Shown: positions 57,268 through 64,000 of the stretch, piece by piece
Layout: each line of letters starts with the position of its first letter
How positions within the stretch are numbered: position 1 is the first letter of the stretch
From: Plasmodium malariae
Lineage: Eukaryota; Apicomplexa; Aconoidasida; Haemosporida; Plasmodiidae
DNA length: 64,000 nt
Assembly: GCF_900090045.1 (NCBI RefSeq)
Contig: NC_041784.1
Location: forward strand, 720,501-784,500
Reading direction: 5' to 3'
Position numbers and translations under genes: made by a program
The notes under the pieces: model-generated
The model's database searches: none
The model's input: only the letters and a program-made list of their open reading frames with translations
What the model was told of the DNA's origin: nothing

Positions 57268-59083
57268 AAGCAAAAGTTAATTATGTTCAACGTTGTTATC
57301 ACCTCGGTACAGTGAAATAAATTGTAAGTTTTACATTCACATCGGGGGGTTTTCTTTTTTCTCCTCAGGTGTAAATTAAAAATTTTTGAACAAATTGAGG
57401 GTTCATTTTGCGCAGTTCCTTTGCTATATTTTTGCAATTTTTTTATAACTTTTTCGTAATCTTTGTACCTTTTTTTTTTTTTTTTTTTTTTTTTTTTGTT
57501 TTACAAAAACTTGTCTAAGTGGAAAACTGCTATTCGCTTTGCAAAAAGAGTTAAGCGAACATAGACTTGGACAAATTTGTAAATCTTTTAACATTAGAAT
57601 TGTTACATCATCTTATGAATGTTTGTATTTTTTTTTTTTTTTTTTTTTTTTGTTTTTGTAATATTCCTTGCAACGTTAGAGAAAGTTGTGTATAAAATGG
57701 TATGTATCATTTTTCTTTTTGTTTACTTTCATACTTCCATTCTTTTTTCCGTATTCCATTTGCTTATATTGTTATTGTTTACGTTCATTCATACTTACGC
57801 TCGGCAATGTATTTTTTCCTTTTAAGAATTCATAGTGGACAGAAAAGAAAAATAACAAAACAAAATGAAACAAATTAAAATAAAATTGACAAATGAAATA
57901 CGTTTTACAATGCTTAACTTTTTTTTTACGAAGTAATAACAAACAAGGTGCCTAAACTTACGTAATAGCTTTCGTTAAAGCGGAGGAAGAAGAACAAATG
58001 GGAAAAAATGCAAAACAGTAAAATAGGCAAAACAGTAAAATAGGCAAAAAAGTAAAATAGGCAAAACATCAAAAAAGGCTGAACATTGCAAAAAAAAAAA
58101 AAAAAAAAAATTTCTGCTATTTTGCGCCCATTTATTACACTTTTTCCAGAAAGAAATACCTCATTTAACAAAATGAAAGTGACATACATATACACGATTA
58201 CAAAATTATTGAAGTGTGTGCAATTACAGATTTACATATAAAGATCAAAATTCTTTTCTCAAATGTTCTGAAGCCTGTACACAACCTTGTAAATTCCGCA
58301 ATTTCCATATTGCCTGAAAAATTAGACCTTCAAAAATAGGGTATGCTGTATTGGTGTATAATAACTTATACTACTACCATACTACCACTTTGGAAAAGAA
58401 AAAATAAAAGAGCAAAGAAGCAAAGAAGCAAAGAAGCAACGAAGCAAAGAAGCAACGAAGCAAAGAAGCAAAAGAATAAATGTGCATAACAATGGATATG
58501 AAAAAGGGAAAAAAAAAGAATACACCAATCACATGAGCAGTTAAAACATTAACAAGTTAATGGGCTAAATACGTTCGTAGTGAATTAGTGTGGCCAAGAA
58601 AAGATGTACGTGCAATGTGTACCTAAATAAAGGAAAATAAAAGTAAAAATAAAAATGAAAATGAAAAAAATTGCTCATGATTAAAAAGGAAAAATAAACA
58701 CAACAGAAAAAAAGCAAATTTCGTAAAAATAAAAAAAAAAATAAATAAAATAAAAAATAAAATAAAATAAAAATAAAATAAAATAAAATAAAATAAAATA
58801 AAAATAAATATAAAAATAAAAAAAAAAAAAAAAAAAAAAAATTCAAAAAAAAAAAAAAAAAAAAAAAAAAAATTCAAAATAGAAAAAAAAAATACAAAAT
58901 AGAAAAAAAAAAAAAAATACAATATAGAAAAAAAAAAAAAATACAATATAGAACATAGTAAAGGGGAAAAAAAAAGAAAAAGAATTTTCTAGTTCTCATA
59001 ATTTTAGAAGGTCAAGAGATATAGTTCCAACAAATGAAAATAAATGCTTCGCTCTTTTTTTTTTTTTTTTTTTCAATATTTGA
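57268..59083. other. Intergenic between B-box and ApiAP2-like genes
   Basis: This is about 1.8 kb. It holds long poly-T tracts (57469-57497, 57627-57650), GCAAAACAGTAAAATAG copies (58012-58070), GAAGCAAAGAAGCAAC copies (58408-58470) and a long AAAATAAAAT and poly-A region (58735-58945). No gene is supported. The promoter and 5' UTR of the ApiAP2-like gene should lie here. Confidence 0.55.
58408..58472. repeat. 8-bp GAAGCAAA/GAAGCAAC repeat
   Basis: Eight units of an 8-bp purine-rich repeat occur, non-coding. Confidence 0.85.
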
Positions 59084-62000
59084 ATGAATGAAAATAAAGA
59101 AAAGATTAAAATATTAGAAATGAATCATAATTTTCCTTCTTTCCAAGATAAAAAAAAAATAGAAAAAAAAAATAGAATAAATAAAAATACCATTTCAAGT
59201 ATACTCCTAAATCAATTAAAAGAAGAAAGAAAAAAAAAAAAAAAGAAAAGGAGTTGTAAAAATATACTACAAAATAATTCTGAATTACCGCAAAACTCGA
59301 GTATAAATATTTTAAGTCATTCATATTAGCATCAAAAAGCTTCACCATTGAACTGTGATAAGGAACGCATAAATGATTCTGCAAGGACAAATGATAGATC
59401 GGGTGAAAAATGCAAATGCATAAAAAAAGAGGCATCTGTGAGAAGATTTACTTATGAAAAAGCTAAGAATGAAATAGAAGAAGCAGCAGTAGAAGCAGCA
59501 GTAGAAGCAGCAGTAGAAGCAGAAGTAGAAGCAGAAGTAGAAGCAGAAGTAGAAGCAGAGGTGGAAGCAGAAGTAGAAGCAGAAGTAGAAGCAGAAGTAG
59601 AAGCAGAAGTAGAAGCAGAAGTGGAAGCAGAAGTGGAAGCAGAAGTAGAAGTAGACGTAGAGAAAAAAAATCTCAGAAAAAAAACAAAAAGTATGAGCAT
59701 TTTCCACACGTTTAAAAGAGAGAAAAATCTAATAGACAAGGAAAAAAAAGCGAACTTTAAAATTCTTCCATTTCCCAAAGAGAAAATTGAGTCCGTATGT
59801 AACCTTAACACTAGTAGCAGCAGCGATCATACATTAAACGCAAAAATGATATTTACCCCAAATGAGGACAAGGAATACCATAGATTCGACTTTCTTCTTA
59901 TTAATAGTATAGGAGAAGAAAAGAAAAAAGACAAGTACAGCAATTCTGAGTTTTTTTCTAGTAACTATATCAACAGACAAAATTTAAATTTGTACTTGAA
60001 TAACTCATTCTACTGTTCTCATTATAGCGAAGGGCACACATCAAATGATGTCTTTTTTAAAAGAAAAGGAAGTAACAGAAAAAACATGAAAGGTGTAGTG
60101 TGGAATAATATAAAGGTAGTAGAAACGGAAGGGAAAGATATTTCGAGGAGTATAGAGACAAGAACGAACCTAGATAAAAGTGTATCCAGTGAATGTAAGA
60201 ACATGAGTTCTGAGTCTTCATTAACTGCTTATTCCTTCTATCACGTAAATTTTAAAAATGGTTCCAACTGCATGAAGCGTTTGAAGCGTTTGAAGCGTTT
60301 GAAGCGTTTGAAATGTTTGAAGCGTTTGAAATGTTTGAAGCGTTTGAAATGTTTGAAGCGTTTGAAATGTTTGAAGCGTTTGAAGTACATTAACCGTATT
60401 TACCGTACGAATGGCATAAATAATTGCGAGGATGTATATCGCGAAAAATGCGATAGTCAAGACCCTACACAGTATATTGAAACAACGATGAATGCTGGCA
60501 GTGCAATAAGCATTCATTCAACTAAGTACTCATTACAAAATGGTGAAACAGTTTTAATTAATAATCTGTGCAGTGAAAAAAAGCATTTCCAGATGGGTAA
60601 TTCATATGAGGAAGAAAGAACTCGATTAAATCAGAACGATATTTTTGACGATGGTGCAAATAACTCTAAGTTTGGGAATGGGGAAATTTTTAAGAAAAGC
60701 AAAGAAATACTTAGTAAAAGGCACAATCAAATTCACAGCGAATCGCTTAATGAGATAATGTACACCAATTGGAATGTACACATGAACAGTAACAGCAGTA
60801 ATGTAAATGACGACGAAAGGGATACCTGTGGAAGATGCTCTAGGACTCCAGCAAATACCACCTCTACTACTGCATCTAATACGGGTGCTGCTACTGCTTA
60901 TAATAATAACAATATCATTAGCAAGAGCAGTAGTGTCCGTGGAGGTAGTAGTGCTGTGCATAGCAGTATATCAACTGGTCGCAGTAAAAATGCACCCCTT
61001 CTGAGTATTAGTGAGAGATACATATATAAGGAGAGAAAAATTAGCAATTCCCAAAATTGTAATGTAAAATATGAAAACTTCTTCCATTTCTGCAATTCTT
61101 CAGACAGAGATAAGTCTAAATATGAAGATAACAATGCACAGAGTAATTCCTTATCATTCATAGTAGACCATATCATACTTAATAATAAGCATAAAGGAAA
61201 AACGAACAATTCGATTTATACAAATTCGAATATGTGTATCAGCTCTTCTGAGGAGCGTGATAACTTATCTAATGCACAATACGTGAAGAGTAATAGATTA
61301 ACTTGTCTTCAGAATATACACAACTGTCCTAAAAATAAGAAACGTAGTATACAAAAGGATGACTTAGATGGAGGGATATATAAATTAGACGATACTTATA
61401 TTAAAAAAAGAAATGGAAAAAAGGAATTTGGTTCTGTGGGTTTTGAAAAGACAGGTAATAACAGTATATGTTATGATATGAAGGAAGAGGAACAAAGGGA
61501 AAGGAATGATAATAGACTTCAATGTGAGCTTATGTTGAGCGAAAGGGATGTAGAAAAAGGGGGAGAGGCCGAGGAAGAAAACAAAATTGTGGATTTACTA
61601 AAAGAGGAAGACGGCGAAAATGATGGGAAGATTGTTAAGAAAGAAAAAAATTTCGGGGAAGTTGAAAAGCGCAATTTCGAAAAAATGAAAGAACTTGGGG
61701 GGAGAAGTGAAAACATGCGCATAGTAGATAATAATACTAACGGTAATAGTAATGTTAATAGTAGTGGTAATAGTAGTAACAACAGTAACAGTAGTAACAG
61801 TAGCAACAGTAGCAACAGTAGCAACAGTAGCATCAGTAGAAACAGTAGTAGCAGCAGTAGCAGTAGTAGCATCAGTAGAAACAGTAGTAGCAGTGGTAGC
61901 AGTAGCAGTAAAATCATCAGGAACAGCGTCGGCGAAGAGGAAGGAGGTACAGGAGTGAAGTGCCTAGTTGAGTTTGATGAGAGCACAGATTCGTGGAATG

Positions 62001-64000
62001 TGTTATGGGAGTATGGCAATTTTTCCGTCGTCAAATCATATAGTCGGGAAGTATATGGTGATAGTACACGAAACAGAGCCATAAGTGACCTTGAAATGCT
62101 GCACTCTATGTATGAGGATATAGTGAAGAATGATCCGTATATAACTAACGAAGAGAAATATATACGTATTCAAAGCTACATAAACAAACATTTTGGAAAG
62201 AAATATTATTTCATTAAAATGGAAAAGGAAAAAACTAAAAATGAGAAAGGGTTCTACTCTCATGGGGAAGAAGAATACCTAGGGGGGCGTAAACACACGA
62301 GTGCAGCTCCTGTAATACAGGATGGAAGAGTCGATGAAAAAGTAGATGAAAGAGTCGATGAAAAAGTAGATGAAAAAGTAGATGAAAAAGTCGATGAAAG
62401 AGTCGACGAAAAAGTCGATGAAAAAGTAGATGAAAAAGTAGATGAAAAAGTAGATGAAAAAGTAGATGAAAAAGTAGATGAAATGAAAAATGGTATTGAT
62501 CATTTTGGAGTTGATTATAATAATATATCTGATACCATTAATGACATAAAATTTTGTGGAAAAAAAAGAAAAAACTGCATAATCCAAAATAACCCACTGA
62601 ATGATTTTAGCAATATAACAGGGAAAAGTGAACAAATGAAATATACCAAGAGAACAAGGGTTAGAACTAATAGGACATACTCTAATAAGGGGAGTGGAAA
62701 CAAATGGAATGAACAATATACAGACATTAGTCCTAATAGTAATGTATACTCACCATATAATTTGAATAGCGTAACATGTGCGACTAAAAGGCGAAGCAAG
62801 AGAAATCCACTTTTAAGAGAATCCGAAATGAAATTGAAAATGCTACAAAGACAAGAAAAAAAAAAAATTGTAGAAAAGAGAAGAGAAGCAAAACTGAAAG
62901 AAATGATTGAAAGGAAGGAAAAAAAATTAAAAAGGGAGGAAGAGAAAAAGAAGAAGCTTTTATTGAAAGAGCAAAAAAAGAAAATTAGGGAAGAAAAGAA
63001 AAGAATGAAAGAACAAGAGAGACTGAAAAAAAAAGAAGAAAAGAACAAGCTAAAAAGATTAAAGCAAATGGGGAAAACTCGGCAAGTGCAGCAGTTGAGG
63101 CATCTGAGCCAGCTTCACGAACCGAACAATCCGAACCAGTTAAATCGATTAAAACCATTTACTGGAAAATTTACAAAATATCATAGCGATTTCATAAAAA
63201 GTGATAATCTAATGAGCAACAGAGAAAAGAAAGAATGCTATCTTGACTATGCCAACCTGTTAAGAGAGACCTTGTGTAGAGAAAATGTTCGTAGTTTCAT
63301 TAAAACGTCTGAGGAAGAGAACAGCAAAAAGAAAGAAGCTCTAACCAAAAGGGAGAGAGTACTACAAGCGCTAAATAAGAACAAGGGGATCCTTGTCAGT
63401 GGGGGTATATACCTTGATGTGAATTATGAAGATATTGAAAAGGGGGGCCAAAATTGGGCACATGGGCCAAATAGGACATATGGATCAAATTTTCACCTGA
63501 ACAGGTCAGGAAACTGGATAGTCTCGTGGGTAATTTATGGAAGAATGTACAGAAAAAAATTTTCAATAAGGGAGTATGGTTTTAAGAAGGCAAAGGAGTT
63601 GGCGGAAAGGTACAAAAGTGAAAGGATGAATTACATAAGGTCAAATTTTTCTTCATACAATAATTATTATTGTGAAATTATAAAAAATAGAGATGACGAA
63701 AAAGCAACAGGTGAAAGGAAGAATATGGAAAGTTCAACAATAGGAGGAACTAGACGTTGTGAGGGGAAACATAATCGCGTCAATTATCCGCACAATAAGC
63801 AGCAAGCTATTATGCTAAAAGTGGAGGAAAGGGAAAATGGCAAAAACAAATGCAGCACGTATGGTTCCTGTGGCAAATGTGAAGATCGTAACCCTCATGG
63901 ATATTTGTCCACGTCAACGTCCCACTCAAAATTAATGAACGAATTGAAGTACTCACAACAAGTGATAAGGACCACTCCAGTGGATCCGATGATGTACTTT
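59084..64000 (+). CDS. ApiAP2-like DNA-binding protein, partial, in-frame TAG
   Basis: One reading frame covers 59084 to the window end (1639 codons) except for a TAG at 59327-59329. Before it the frame encodes [20 protein letters not shown] and ends ILSHSY. After it comes [20 protein letters not shown]. Low-complexity blocks follow: EAEVEAEV (59480-59655), LKRLKCLK (60275-60380), NSSNSS (61750-61910) and VDEKVDER (62330-62485). A basic coiled coil spans 62820-63070. An AP2-type fold is seen at about residues 1440-1515: [36 protein letters not shown] and [21 protein letters not shown] more divergent AP2-like stretch at about 960-1010 reads [20 protein letters not shown] and KSYSREVYG. ApiAP2 proteins are the main apicomplexan transcription factors. 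The TAG may be an error, an intron acceptor or a real interruption. The gene continues beyond 64000. Confidence 0.8.
59478..59658 (+). repeat. 12-bp coding repeat (EAEV) in ApiAP2-like protein
   Basis: About 15 units of GAAGCAGAAGTA (earlier copies GAAGCAGCAGTA) encode a highly acidic [12 protein letters not shown] tract. The reverse-strand Ser/Thr/Ala and Phe/Tyr/Cys frames are its shadows. Confidence 0.92.
60272..60385 (+). repeat. 9/18-bp coding repeat (LKR/LKC) in ApiAP2-like protein
   Basis: About 13 units of TTGAAGCGT or TTGAAATGT encode [18 protein letters not shown]. This is a strongly basic, amphipathic Leu/Lys repeat, unlike the acidic repeats elsewhere in this protein. Confidence 0.92.
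61740..61920 (+). repeat. Asn/Ser triplet repeat in ApiAP2-like protein
   Basis: AACAGTAGC-type units encode [12 protein letters not shown], then [12 protein letters not shown]. This is low complexity between the repeats and the divergent AP2-like stretch. Confidence 0.85.
62330..62485 (+). repeat. 12-bp coding repeat (VDEK/VDER) in ApiAP2-like protein
   Basis: About 13 copies of GTAGATGAAAAA or GTCGATGAAAGA encode [12 protein letters not shown]. It lies between the two AP2-like stretches. Confidence 0.92.

Noticed and set aside
58565..58946. Phe/Leu-rich minus-strand frames
   Set aside because: They read poly-A and AAAATAAAAT tracts and have no complex segment.
59342..59811. Minus-strand Phe/Tyr/Cys and Ser/Thr/Ala frames
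   Set aside because: They are shadows of the coding EAEV repeat in the plus-strand ApiAP2-like gene.
1..64000. Signs of transposon, virus or horizontal transfer
   Set aside because: No transposase, integrase, reverse transcriptase, terminal repeats or compositional island of gene size was found; every recognisable gene is a standard eukaryotic or apicomplexan family.

Overview
This window is nuclear DNA from a malaria parasite (Plasmodium). It is strongly AT-rich, with long homopolymer tracts, (TA)n runs, minisatellites, Asn/Lys/Glu low-complexity inserts inside proteins, short introns with T-rich acceptors, and widely spaced genes. The gene order V-ATPase c subunit, L14, SLBP, PUF1, WDR26-like, DDX23/PRP28, P-type cyclin, proteasome beta-1, SWIB, RAP matches from memory a central block of P. 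falciparum chromosome 5. The slightly higher GC and mixed Asn codons suggest P. malariae or P. ovale rather than P. falciparum. The species is an inference.

Layout. 1-600: 3' end of the V-ATPase proteolipid gene (+). 1.6-4.4 kb: organellar ribosomal protein L14 and histone stem-loop-binding protein (both -). 6.6-11.4 kb: a four-exon unknown gene with a hexapeptide repeat, a small secreted protein and a tail-anchored SNARE-like (USE1-like) gene (all +). 11.4-16 kb: about 4.6 kb of repeat-rich upstream DNA. 16-22.3 kb: PUF1 in five exons (+). 25-29.3 kb: WDR26/GID7-like gene (-). 33.2-36.3 kb: DDX23/PRP28 helicase (+). 37.9-38.6 kb: P-type cyclin (+). 40.7-42.2 kb: proteasome beta-1 in four exons (+). 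43.5-43.9 kb: SWIB protein (+). 45.3-50.1 kb: RAP-domain protein in two exons (-). 51.3-53.9 kb: a six-exon NOSIP-like U-box gene (-) rebuilt from short exons. 55.3-57.3 kb: B-box zinc-finger protein (+). 59.1-64 kb: a large partial ApiAP2-like protein running off the window (+).

Many genes act in RNA and protein control: PUF1, SLBP and RAP in RNA fate, DDX23 and possibly NOSIP in splicing, and proteasome beta-1, WDR26 and NOSIP in ubiquitin-dependent turnover. They are independent eukaryotic genes, not an operon. I see no transposon, CRISPR array, virus or clear horizontal transfer. The points most worth a second look are Pumilio-type sites packed in a 34-bp repeat inside PUF1's own fourth intron; apparent breaks in three genes (SNARE-like frame switch, WDR26 poly-A frame switch, in-frame TAG in the ApiAP2-like gene); and a GC-rich stem-loop with an 8-bp repeat between PUF1 and WDR26.
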